Shown one piece after another: positions 1 through 10,900 of a stretch of DNA of 64,000 nt. The notes below the pieces were generated by a model. It ran no database searches, was not told the origin of the DNA, and was given only the letters and a program-made list of their open reading frames with translations. Position numbers and translations under genes: made by a program. Origin of the DNA: Halictus rubicundus (lineage: Eukaryota > Arthropoda > Insecta > Hymenoptera > Halictidae); contig NW_027488589.1 in NCBI RefSeq assembly GCF_050948215.1, positions 496,001 to 560,000 on the forward strand. Reading direction: 5' to 3'. Each line of letters begins with the position of its first letter. Position 1 is the stretch's first letter.

Positions 1-262
1 TATCCTATCCTATCCTCTGACCAATCCTCTACCCTATCCTATCCTCTATTCTATCCTGTCCTGTATCCTATCAAATCCCCTATCCTATCCGCTGTACTAT
101 CCTATCCTCTATCCTATCCTATCGTCTATCCTATCGTCTATCCTATCCTCTATCCTATCCTATCCTCAACCCTATCCTATCCTCTATACTATAATATCAT
201 CTATCCTAGCCAATCCTCTATCCTATCCTCTATCCTATCCTATTCTCTATCCTATCCTATCC
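1..262 (+). repeat. Duplicated satellite segment, copy 1 (offset 3957 bp)
   Basis: Positions 1-262 read the same as 3958-4219. The match includes rare private variants: CTCTGACCAATCC, CCGCTGTACTATCC, CCTCAACCC and TAATATCATC. The two stop matching at 263 (T) against 4220 (C). The left limit is unknown because the window begins inside the copy. Confidence 0.85.
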
Positions 263-2863
263 TCTATCCTATCCTATCCTCTATCCTATCCTATCCTCTA
301 TCCTATCCTATCCTCTATCCTATCCTATCCTCTATCCTATCCTATCGTCTATCCTATCCTCTATCCTATCCTGTCGTCTATCCTATCCTCTATCCTATCA
401 TATCCTCTATCCTATCCTATCGTCTATCCTATCCTATCCTCTATCCTATCCTATCCTCTATCCTATCCTATCCTCTATCCTATCCTATCGTCTATCCTAT
501 CCTCTATCCTATCCTGTCGTCTATCCTATCCTCTATCCTATCCTATCCTCTATCCTATCCTATCCTCTATCCTATCCTATCCTCTATCCTATCAAATCCC
601 CTATTCTATCCTCTGTCCTATCCTATCCTCTATCCTATCCTATCCTCTATCCTATCAAATCCCCTATCCTATCCTCTATCCTATCAAATCCCCTATCCTA
701 TCCTCTATCCTATCCTATCCTCTATCCTATCCTATCGTCTATCCTATCCTCTATCCTATCCTATGCTCTATCCTATTCTATCCCCAATCATATCCTATCC
801 TCTATCCTATCCTATTCTCTATCCTATCCTCTCCTCTATCCTATCCTCTATCCTATCCTCTATCCTATCCTATCCTCTATTCTATCCTATCGTCTATCCT
901 ATCCTCTATCCTATCCTATCCTCTATCCTATCCTATCCTCTATCCTATCCTATCCTAACCTCTATCCTATCCTCTATCCTATCCTATCTTCTATCCTATC
1001 CTATCTTCTATCCTATCATATCCTCTATCCTATAATATCCTCTATCCTATCCTATCCTCTATCCAATCCTCTATCCTATCCTCTATCCTATCCTATCTTC
1101 TGTCCTATTCTACCCTCTATCCTATCAAATCCCCTATCCTATCCTCTATCCTATCCTATCCTCTATCCTATCCTATCGTCTATCCTATCCTCTATCCTAT
1201 CCTATCCTCTATCCTATCCTATCCTCTTTCCTATCCTATCCTCTAACCTATCCTATCCTCTATCATATCCTATCATCTATCCTCAATCCTATCCTTTCCT
1301 GTATCCTATCCAATCCTCTATCCTATCCTATACTCTATCCTATCCTGTCCTCTATCCTATCCTATCCTCTATCCTATCCTCTATCCTATAATATCCTCTA
1401 TCCTATCAAATCCCCTATCCTGTCCTCTATCCTATCCTATCCTCTATCCTATCCTATCCTCTATCCTATCCTATCCTCTATCCTATCCTATCCTCTATCC
1501 TATCCTATCCTCTATCCTATCCTATCCTCTATCCTATCCTATCGTCTATCCTATCCTCTATCCTATCCTATCCTCTATCCTATCCTATCCTCTATCCTAT
1601 CCTATCTTCTATCCTATCCTATCCTCTATCCTATCAAATCCCCTATCCTATCCTCTATCCTATCCTATCCTGTATCCTATCCAATCCTCTATCCTATCCT
1701 ATCATCTATCCTCTATCCTATCCAATCCTCTATCCTAGCCTATCCTCTATCCTATCATATCCTCTATCCTATAATATCCTCTATCCTATCCTATCCTCTA
1801 TCCAATCCTCTATCCTATCCTATCCTCTATCCAATCCTCTATCCTATCCTATCCTCTATTCTATCCTGTCCTGTATCCTATCAAATCCCCTATCCTATCC
1901 TCTGTACTATCCTATCCTCTATCCTATCCTCTATCCTATCCTATCCTCTATCCTATCCTATCCTCTATCCTATCCTATCCTCTATCCTATCAAATCCCCT
2001 ATCCTATCCTCTGTCCTATCCTATCCTCTATCCTATCCTATCCTCTATCCTATCAAATCCCCTATCCTATCCTCTATCCTATCCTATCCTCTATCCTATC
2101 CTATCGTCTATCCTATCCTCTATCCTATCCTATGCTCTATCCTATTCTATCCCCAATCATATCCTATCCTCTATCCTATCCTATTCTCTATCCTATCCTC
2201 TCCTCTATCCTATCCTCTATCCTATCCTATCCTCTATTCTATCCTATCGTCTATCCTATCCTCTATCCTATCCTATCCTCTATCCTATCCTATCCTCTAT
2301 CCTATCCTATCTTCTATCCTATCCTATCCTCTATCCTATCAAATCCCCTATCCTATCCTCTATCCTATCCTATCCTGTATCCTATCCAATCCTCTATCCT
2401 ATCCTATCATCTATCCTCTATCCTATCCAATCCTCTATCCTAGCCTATCCTCTATCCTATCATATCCTCTATCCTATAATATCCTCTATCCTATCCTATC
2501 CTCTATCCAATCCTCTATCCTATCCTCTATCCTATCCTATCTTCTGTCCTATTCTACCCTCTATCCTATCAAATCCCCTATCCTATCCTCTATCCTATCC
2601 TATCCTCTATCCTATCCTATCGTTTATCCTATCCTCTATCCTATCCTATCCTCTATCCTATCCTATCATCTATCCTATCCTATCCTCTATCCTATCCTAT
2701 CCTCTATCCTATCCTATCCTCTATCCTATCCTATCCTCTATCCTATCCTATCGTCTATCCTATCCTCTATCCTATCCTATCCTCTATCCTATAGTATCCT
2801 CTTTCCTATCCTATCCTATCCTCTATCCTATCCTATCGTCTATTCTATCCTCTATCCTATCCT

Positions 2864-3105
2864 ATGCTCTATCCTATTCTATCCCCAATCATATCCTATC
2901 CTCTATCCTATCCTATTCTCTATCCTATCCTCTCCTCTATCCTATCCTCTATCCTATCCTCTATCCTATCCTATCGTCTATCCTATGCTCTATCCTATTC
3001 TATCCCCAATCATATCCTATCCTCTATCCTATCCTATTCTCTATCCTATCCTCTCCTCTATCCTATCCTCTATCCTATCCTCTATCCTATCCTATCCTCT
3101 ATTCT
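2864..3105 (+). repeat. 121-bp local tandem duplication
   Basis: A module starting ATGCTCTATCCTATTC, followed by CCCCAATCATATCC and a CTCTCCTC variant, occurs at 2864 and again at 2985. The copies are 121 bp apart and match over about the first 107 bp. The same module also occurs singly at 763, 2132, 3661, 4839 and 5161, the copies at 3661 and 4839 with TTTTC in place of TATTC. It is therefore a dispersed higher-order module that is tandem only here. Confidence 0.8.
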
Positions 3106-3957
3106 ATCCTATCGTCTATCCTATCCTCTATCCTATCCTATCCTCTATCCTATCCTATCCTAACCTCTATCCTATCCTCTATCCTATCCTATTTTCTATC
3201 CTATCCTATCTTCTATCCTATCCTATCCTCTATCCTATCCTATCCTCTTTCCTATCATATCCTCTATCCTATAATATCCTCTATCCTATCCTATCCTCTG
3301 TCAAATCCTCTACCCTATCCTATCCTCTATTCTATCCTGTCCTGTATCCTATCAAATCCCCTATCCTATCCTCTGTACTATCCTATCCTCTATCCTATCC
3401 TATCGTCTATCCTATCGTCTATCCTATCCTCTATCCTATCCTATCCTCTATACTATAATATCATCTATCCTAGCCAATCCTCTATCCTATCCTCTATCCT
3501 ATCCTATTCTCTATCCTATCCTATCCCCTATCGTATCCTGTTCTGTATCCTATCAAATCCCCTATCCTATCCTCTATCCTATCAAATCCCCTATCCTATC
3601 CTCTATCCTATCCTATCCTCTATCCTATCCTATCGTCTATCCTATCCTCTATCCTATCCTATGCTCTATCCTTTTCTATCCCCAATCATATCCTATCCTC
3701 TATCCTATCCTATTCTCTATCCTATCCTCTCCTCTATCCTATCCTCTATCCTATCCTCTATCCTATCCTATCCTCTATTCTATCCTATCGTCTATCCTAT
3801 CCTCTATCCTATCCTATCCTCTAGCCTATCCTATCCTAACCTCTATCCTATCCTCTATCCTATCCTATTTTCTATCCTATCCTATCTTCTATCCTATCCT
3901 ATCCTCTATCCTATCCTATCCTCTTTCCTATCATATCCTCTATCCTATAATATCCTC

Positions 3958-4219
3958 TATCCTATCCTATCCTCTGACCAATCCTCTACCCTATCCTATC
4001 CTCTATTCTATCCTGTCCTGTATCCTATCAAATCCCCTATCCTATCCGCTGTACTATCCTATCCTCTATCCTATCCTATCGTCTATCCTATCGTCTATCC
4101 TATCCTCTATCCTATCCTATCCTCAACCCTATCCTATCCTCTATACTATAATATCATCTATCCTAGCCAATCCTCTATCCTATCCTCTATCCTATCCTAT
4201 TCTCTATCCTATCCTATCC
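3958..4219 (+). repeat. Duplicated satellite segment, copy 2 (matches 1-262)
   Basis: Second copy of the segment at the left edge of the window. It is recognised by the same ordered rare variants, which pure consensus satellite would not share by chance. This suggests that block A itself has a higher-order period near 4 kb, or that the segment was copied by unequal exchange. Confidence 0.85.
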
Positions 4220-6137
4220 CCTATCGTATCCTGTTCTGTATCCTATCCAATCCCCTATCCTATCCTCTATCCTATCCTCTATCCGATCCTATTCTCTATC
4301 CTATCCTCTATCCTATCCTATCCCCTATCGTATCCTGTTCTGTATCCTATCCAATCCCCTATCCTATCCTATCCTCTATCCTATCCTATCCTCTATCCTA
4401 TCCTATCGTGTATCCTATCCTATCCTATCCTCTATCCTATCATATCCTCTATCCTATCCTATCGTCTATCCTATCCTATCCTCTATCCTATCCTATCCTC
4501 TATCCTATCCTATCCTCTATCCTATCCTATCGTCTATCCTATCCTCTATCCTATCCTGTCGTCTATCCTATCCTCTATCCTATCCTATCCTCTATCCTAT
4601 CCTATCCTCTATCCTATCCTATCCTCTATCCTATCCTATCCTCTATCCTATCCTATCCTCTATCCTATCAAATCCCCTATCCTATCCTCTGTCCTATCCT
4701 ATCCTCTATCCTATCCTATCCTCTATCCTATCAAATCCCCTATCCTATCCTCTATCCTATCAAATCCCCTATCCTATCCTCTATCCTATCCTATCCTCTA
4801 TCCTATCCTATCGTCTATCCTATCCTCTATCCTATCCTATGCTCTATCCTTTTCTATCCCCAATCATATCCTATCCTCTATCCTATCCTATTCTCTATCC
4901 TATCCTCTCCTCTATCCTATCCTCTATCCTATCCTCTATCCTATCCTATCCTCTATTCTATCCTATCGTCTATCCTATCCTCTATCCTATCCTGTCGTCT
5001 ATCCTATCCTCTATCCTATCCTATCCTCTGTCCTATCCTAACCTCTATCCTATCCTATCCTCTATCCTATCAAATCCCCTATCCTATCCTCTATCCTATC
5101 AAATCCCCTATCCTATCCTCTATCCTATCCTATCGTCTATCCTATCCTCTATCCTATCCTATGCTCTATCCTATTCTATCCCCAATCATATCCTATCCTC
5201 TATCCTATCCTATTCTCTATCCTATCCTCTCCTCTATCCTATCCTCTATCCTATCCTCTATCCTATCCTATCCTCTATTCTATCCTATCGTCTATCCTAT
5301 CCTCTATCCAATCCTATCCTCTATCCTATCCTATCCTAACCTCTATCCTATCCTCTATCCTATCCTATTTTCTATCCTATCCTATCTTCTATCCTATCCC
5401 ATCCTCTATCCTATCCTATCCTCTTTCCTATCATATCCTCTATCCTATCCTATCCTTTATCATATCCTATCATCTATCCTCAATCCTATCCTTTCCTGTA
5501 TCCTATCCAATCCTCTATCCTATCCTATCCTCTATCCTATCCTATCTTCTATCCTACCCTATCCTCTATCCTATCAAATCCCCTATCCTATCCTCTATCC
5601 TATCCTATCCTGTATCCTATCCAATCCTCTATCCTATCCTATCATCTATCATCAATCCTATCCTTTCCTGTATCCTATCCAATCCTCTATCCTATCCTAT
5701 CCTTTATCCTATCCTATCCTCTATCCTATCCTATCCTCTATCCTATCCTATCCTCTATCCTATCCTCTATCCTAGCCTATCCTCTATCCTCTATCGTATC
5801 CAATTCTCTATCCTATCCTATCCTCTATCCTATCCTCTATCCTATCCTATCCTCTATCCTATCCTATCCTATCCTATCGTCTATCCTATCCCATCCTCTA
5901 TCCTATCCTATTGTCTATCCTATCCTCTATCCTATCCTTTATCCTATCCTATCCTCTATCCGTTCCTATTCTCTATCCTATCCTCTATCCTATTCTCTAT
6001 CCTATCCTCTATCCTATCCTATCCTCTATCCCATCAAATCCCCTATCCTATCCTCTATCCTATCCTCTCGTCTATCCTATCCTCTGTCCTATCCTATCCT
6101 CTATCCTATCCTATCCCCTGTCCTATCCTCTATCCTA

Positions 6138-6500
6138 TCCTATCCAATCCCCTATCCTATGCTCTATCCTATCCTACCATCTATAATATCGTATACTCAA
6201 TCATATCCTATCCTCTATCCTATAATATCCTCTATCCTATCAAATACCCTATCCTATCCTATATCCTATCCTATCCAATCCCCTATCCTATGCTCTATCC
6301 TATCCTACCCTCTATAATATCGTATACTCTATCATATCCTATCCTCTATACTATAATATCCTCTATCCTATCAAATCCCCTATCCTATCCTATATCCTAT
6401 CCTATCCAATCACCTATCCTATGCTCTATCCTATCCTACCCTCTATAATATCGTATACTCTATCATATCCTATCCTCTATCCTATAATATCCTCTATCTT
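6138..6500 (+). repeat. 131-bp higher-order repeat, nearly three copies
   Basis: ATGCTCTATCC occurs at 6159, 6290 and 6421, exactly 131 bp apart each time. It is followed by a rare module with CTATAATATCGTATACTC and then, in the first two copies, by a CAAATA/CAAATC variant and CCTATATCC. The copies differ by a few substitutions, for example ACCATC against ACCCTC and CAATCATATCC against CTATCATATCC. This is the most regular small higher-order repeat in block A. Confidence 0.85.
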
Positions 6501-7540
6501 ATCCTATCCTGTATCCTATCCAATCCTCTATCCTATCCTATCATCTATCATCAATCCTATCCTTTCCTCTATCCTATCCTATCCTCTATCCTATCCTATC
6601 CTGTATCCTATCCTATCGTCTATCCTATCCTATCCTCTATCCTTTTCCTATCATCTATCATCAATCCTATCCTTTCCTGTATCCTATCCAATCCTCTATC
6701 CTATCCTGTCCTCTATCCTATCCAATCCTCTATCCTATCAAATCCCTATCCTATCCTCTATACTATCCTATCCTCTGTCCTATCTAATCCTCTATCCTAT
6801 CCTATCCCCTATCCTATCCTATCCTCTATCCTATCCTATCCTCTATCCTATCCTATCCTCTATCCTATCCTATCCTGTATCCTATCCAATCCTCTAGCCT
6901 ATCCTGTATCCTATCCAATCCTCTATCCTATCCTATCATCTATCCTCAATCCTATCCTTTCCTGTATCATATCCAATCCTCTATCCTATCCTGTCCTTTA
7001 TCCTATCCTATCCTCTATCCTATCCTATCCAATCCCGTATCCTATCCTCTATTCTATCCTATCCTGTATCCAATCCTATCCTCAATCCTATCCTCTCCTG
7101 TATCCTATCCTATCCTCTATCCTATCAAATCCTCTGTCCTATCCTATCCTCTATCCTATCCTATCCTCTATCCTATCGTATCCTCTATTCTATCCTATCC
7201 TCTATCCTACGCTATCCTCTATCCTATCCAATCCTCTATCCTATCCTATCCTCTATCCTATCCTATCATCTATCCTATCCTATCCTCTATCCTATCCTGT
7301 CCTCTATCCTATCCTATCCTCTATCCTATCCTATCCTCTATCCTATCCTATCCTCTATCCTATCCTATCCTCTATCCTATCCTATCCTCTATCCTATCCT
7401 ATCCTCTATCCTATCCTATCATCTATCCTATCCTATCCTCTATCCTATCCTGTCTTCTATCCTATCCTATCCTCTATCCTATCCTATCCTCTATCCTATC
7501 GTATCCTCTATCCTATCCTATCTTCTATCCTTTCCTATCC

Positions 7541-7545
7541 TCTAT
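7541..7545 (+). repeat. Target-site duplication, left copy (TCTAT)
   Basis: TCTAT immediately precedes the 5' LTR and is repeated at 12484-12488 directly after the 3' LTR. Five bp is the usual duplication length for Ty1/copia integrases. TCTAT is common in this satellite, so the match alone is modest evidence. Joining the flanks across a single TCTAT, however, rebuilds the satellite in correct phase. Confidence 0.8.
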
Positions 7546-7576
7546 TATAGATATTTGTACAGAAATTATATCTATA
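7546..7576. repeat. 9-bp inverted repeat at the LTR tip
   Basis: TATAGATAT at 7546-7554 is the exact reverse complement of ATATCTATA at 7568-7576, with a 13-base spacer. The same arrangement is in the 3' LTR (12174-12204). It could form a small hairpin at the terminus; a role in integrase binding or transcription is only a guess. Confidence 0.7.
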
Positions 7577-7579
7577 ATA
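7573..7579 (+). promoter_or_regulatory. Possible TATA-like element of the LTR promoter
   Basis: TATAATA lies 27 bp into the LTR, with a second TATATG-like stretch about 25 bp further on. LTR promoters of this class often use such boxes. AT-rich matches are easy to find by chance and no start site can be seen, so this is weak. Confidence 0.25.
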
Positions 7580-7855
7580 CGGTTCCATTAACTGTTGTAT
7601 ATGTATCTCGTTACATTGTATCTAGCGGTGTCTTTAGGTATCGAATCAAAGACAGAGCCGCGCTTCTTTTTGGTCCGCCGACGTGTCCCATTCAGATGTT
7701 TTATTTTTCTCCAACGTATCGACGAGCTGCCGAAGTCGTTCAGTAAAAGCCTAGCCTTAGTAGAGGAAACATCGATCAAATATCGTTCATGATCATATCT
7801 GTGTTTTTTTTTATTCTTTCTAAATAAGTAAATACCTTGCTTCCCAAAACCAACA

Positions 7856-7873
7856 GGTTATGGGCCCAGGCAC
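7856..7873 (+). other. Primer-binding site, half-tRNA type (initiator tRNA-Met)
   Basis: GGTTATGGGCCCAG (7856-7869) begins exactly at the end of the 5' LTR. It is complementary to the anticodon-stem region of animal initiator tRNA-Met, not to its 3' CCA end. The next bases, GCAC, continue the match if one extra G is allowed. Drosophila copia is known to prime with a 5' fragment of this tRNA cleaved in the anticodon loop, and the site here has the same core. This supports both the 5' LTR boundary and a copia-like priming mechanism. Confidence 0.9.
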
Positions 7874-7976
7874 ATAGTTAAAGTAATTTTAAAGTTACTT
7901 TAAACTAATTTGAACTAATTTTAAAGTTATTTTAAGTTTTAAAGTGAACGGGAAAGAGACGTGTGATACTGTGAAA
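7874..7976 (+). other. AT-rich untranslated leader of the retrotransposon
   Basis: About 100 bp between the primer-binding site and the Gag-Pol start. It contains a 13-bp direct repeat, AATTTTAAAGTTA at 7885-7897 and 7917-7929, and a near-palindrome TTTAAAGTTACTTTAAA. An in-frame GTG occurs at 7944 but is not a plausible eukaryotic start. The function of the repeats is unknown; packaging signals usually lie in this region. Confidence 0.6.
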
Positions 7977-10900
7977 ATGAGTGCAGACACGAAGAAGACA
8001 AAGCGAAACATCAACCCCTTCGATGGGGAAAAGTATAGCGTCTGGAAACACAGAATTCGGGCATTAATAGCAGAAGAGGATGCACTGAAAGTTTTGGACT
8101 TGGATCGCCCAGAAACCCCGGGAAAAGATTGGATGCGATGCGAGAGAATTGCTACGGGAATAATTATTGAATACTTAACAGATTCAATGTTATGTTTCGC
8201 AACGGAGACAGATACGGCTAGGGATATAATTAACAAATTGGATGCGATATACCAAAGAAAAAGCCTCGCAACTCAACTTGCTGTCGAGAAGAAGTTATTG
8301 TGTTTTAAATTTAAGGAAGATATACCACTTTCAAAACATTTCATACTTTTCGACGAAATGATAGTGGAACTACACTCTGCGGGAGAAACACTGTCCGAGA
8401 TGAGTAAAGTAGCCAGATTGTTATTAACGTTACCAAATTCATACGATCCACTCGTCACCGCAATCCAAACCCAATCAGACGAAAATCTAAGCCTCGCATT
8501 TGTGAAAATTAAATTGCTAGATTATGAAGTGAAACTACGAAACGAGAAAAGTGAAACAAGTGCAAAAGTATTGCATATAGAAACAAAAAGGGATAATGAG
8601 AGGATAAAGAGAGATAAAAAATTTAAGACAAGTTTTAAAAGAAATGAAAATAATCATCAACGTCGTTCTTTTAAAAATAAAGGATTTAACAAAAACTATT
8701 ATAAAAAATGTGATTATTGTGGCAGAAGAAACCACGAAAAGAAAGACTGCTACTATTACAAAAGGAATTCTACGGCTGAAGAGCGGCCGCGAACAATTCA
8801 AACCGTTCAAGTGCAAGGAGAGCGTGAAAGCTTCGCGTTTATGACAGGAGTTCAAATAAAAAATAATAAAAGATCAAATGATTCTGCTGAAATAGATTTT
8901 ATATTGGACTCAGGTGCTACAGATCACTTGGTTAATGAAATGGATTTTTTCGTGACTTTATCAACATTGAAGAAGCCCATTCATGTGTCAATTGCAAAGA
9001 AAGGAGAAGTTATCACGGCAACGAAGATTGGTTCGATTAAAATAACGACAAATCTAGGAGTTACCGGAGTTCTGGAGAATGTATTATACGTACCCGATGT
9101 CCCAAACAACCTACTTTCCGTTCGCCGAATCCAGGAAGCCGGAATGAGAGTCATTTTTAGCGAAACTGGCAAAGTTACAGTAACGAAAGGTGGTAAGACC
9201 ATACTCACTGGTAAGTCAGCACAAAATTTAATATGTGTAACATTTACTATTGATAAAACTATGTGTGATAAAACATATGCAAATAATATCGTAGTACCAA
9301 ACACATACAAATTGTGGCATGAACGTTTGGGTCATATTGAGAGTTCTAAATTCGTTAAAATGAAACAGAATGATTTAATCGTTGGTAAGAAATTAATAGA
9401 CAGAATTAATCCTACACAGGATTTATGTGAAGCTTGTGTGTACGGAAAACAAGCGCGTCTGCCTTTCTCAAAAGGAAGGGACAGGAGTCACATAACTAGA
9501 CCTCTGTTTACTGTCCACTCTGATGTATGTGGACCAATTAAACCAAAAACAATCGACGAAAAAAGTTATTTTGTTACATTCATTGACGAATTTACACATT
9601 ACACGGTCGTTTATCTCATCGCGTTTAAATCTGAAGTGTTCAAAGTTTTTCAAGACTTTGTAGCCAAATCTGAATCACACTTCAGTTTACAAATCGCAAA
9701 TTTGAATTGCGATAATGGGACAGAATACTTATCAAATGAATTCAAAGCTTTTTGTGTGCAAAAGGGTATTCAATATCAATTGACAGTTCCGTATACGCCT
9801 CAGCAAAATCCCATAGCAGAACGAATGAACAGAACTCTATTAGAAAAAGCTCGCGCCATGATTCATGGTGCTGTTTTATACAAAGAGCTATGGGGAGAGG
9901 CAATATTAACAGCAGCCCACTTAATTAATATTTCTCCAAGTAAAGCCATCGCGGAGAATAAAACTCCTTTTGAACTATGGCATAATAGGAAACCAAAATT
10001 AAATCGTTTAAGAATTTTTGGTAGCACCGTCTACGTGCACGACAAAAATAGAGAAAGTAAATTTGATAAGAAATCGTTTAAAGGGATATTTATAGGCTAT
10101 GAGAAAAACGGGTATAAAATATTAAACGCGAATACAGGAAAATTCATGATAGCCCGTGATGTCATTTTTGATGAGATTAATTTTAAAAATTCAAGACCTT
10201 TTGTACACACAAATAACTTTGAAGAAGAAAGTATCGTAGCAATAAAATCACAAGAAGCTGATGAAGAAAAAGAAATCAGCAAAAGTCAAAGGAGCGAAAC
10301 AATAGTGTCTGATAAAAGGAATATCGAAAACACTAATGCTCAAATTGACTCTAATGAAAGTGGTTCGCGAAGAAGTGCAAGAATTAAAGTCAAACCTCAT
10401 ATAAATTATAATGAGGAGCATGATTATCATGCTTATGCACTCGCAACAAATTGTGAAGTTCCCAAAGCGTATAGTGAGATAAAAGACCGTGATGATAAGA
10501 TTCAGTGGGAGAAAGCGATAAAAGATGAAATCGACTCCCTAATATATAACAATACGTCGAACCTAGTTCCCCGTCCAAATAATAAAAATATAGTTGATTG
10601 CAAATGGGTTTTTAGCATTAAAATGGATGAAAACGGAAATCCATGCAAATTTAAAGCGAGATTGGTTGCAAGAGGTTTTAGTCAACAATATTTATTAGAC
10701 TATAATGAGACCTTTGCGCCTGTAGCTCGCATTGCAACTTTTCGAATGCTTTTGGCCTTTGCAAATCAGTATAATTTATTAATTCACCAAATGGACGTTA
10801 AGACAGCCTTTTTGAATGGTCTACTGAAAGAGGAGATTTATATGCGTGCACCAGAAGGTATTCAAGCGCAAGAAAATCAAGTATGCAGGTTGAATAAAGC

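Larger units (their letters stand above)
1..7545 (+). repeat. Satellite block A (TATCC-based 17/12/7-bp units, diverged)
   Basis: Tandem satellite built from TATCC pentamers punctuated by TC; the commonest unit is TATCCTATCCTATCCTC (17 bp), with 12-bp and 7-bp versions. The block carries many substituted units that recur as fixed modules, such as a CAAATCCCC variant, a TATAATATCC variant, a CGTCTATCC variant and an ATGCTCTATCC variant that supplies nearly all ATG codons. The plus strand is almost free of G. No non-satellite gene sequence is seen in this stretch; the long plus-strand frames in it follow from the repeat lacking stop codons. The right end is cut by the retrotransposon, and the same array resumes after it. 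Confidence 0.95.
7546..7855 (+). repeat. 5' LTR, 310 bp
   Basis: Matches 12174-12483 with three substitutions and no length difference. It starts TATAGATATT and ends CCAACA, directly followed by the primer-binding site as in Drosophila copia. Short frames on both strands of the LTR appear at the same relative place in both LTRs and are not genes. The 5' tip is TAT rather than the usual TG. Confidence 0.93.

Noticed and set aside
6138..6500. Promoter suggested by TATAATATC and GTATAC modules
   Set aside because: These are satellite variants repeated every 131 bp, and TATAAT-type variants occur throughout the array with no gene downstream.
7588..7792. Short reading frames on both strands of the LTR (repeated at 12183-12420)
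   Set aside because: They occur at the same place in both LTRs, overlap each other on opposite strands and show no recognisable domain. They are chance frames in regulatory DNA.
7944..7976. Upstream GTG start of the Gag-Pol frame
   Set aside because: GTG is not a normal start codon in eukaryotic mRNA. The ATG at 7977 has a good context and lies just before the Gag-like region.
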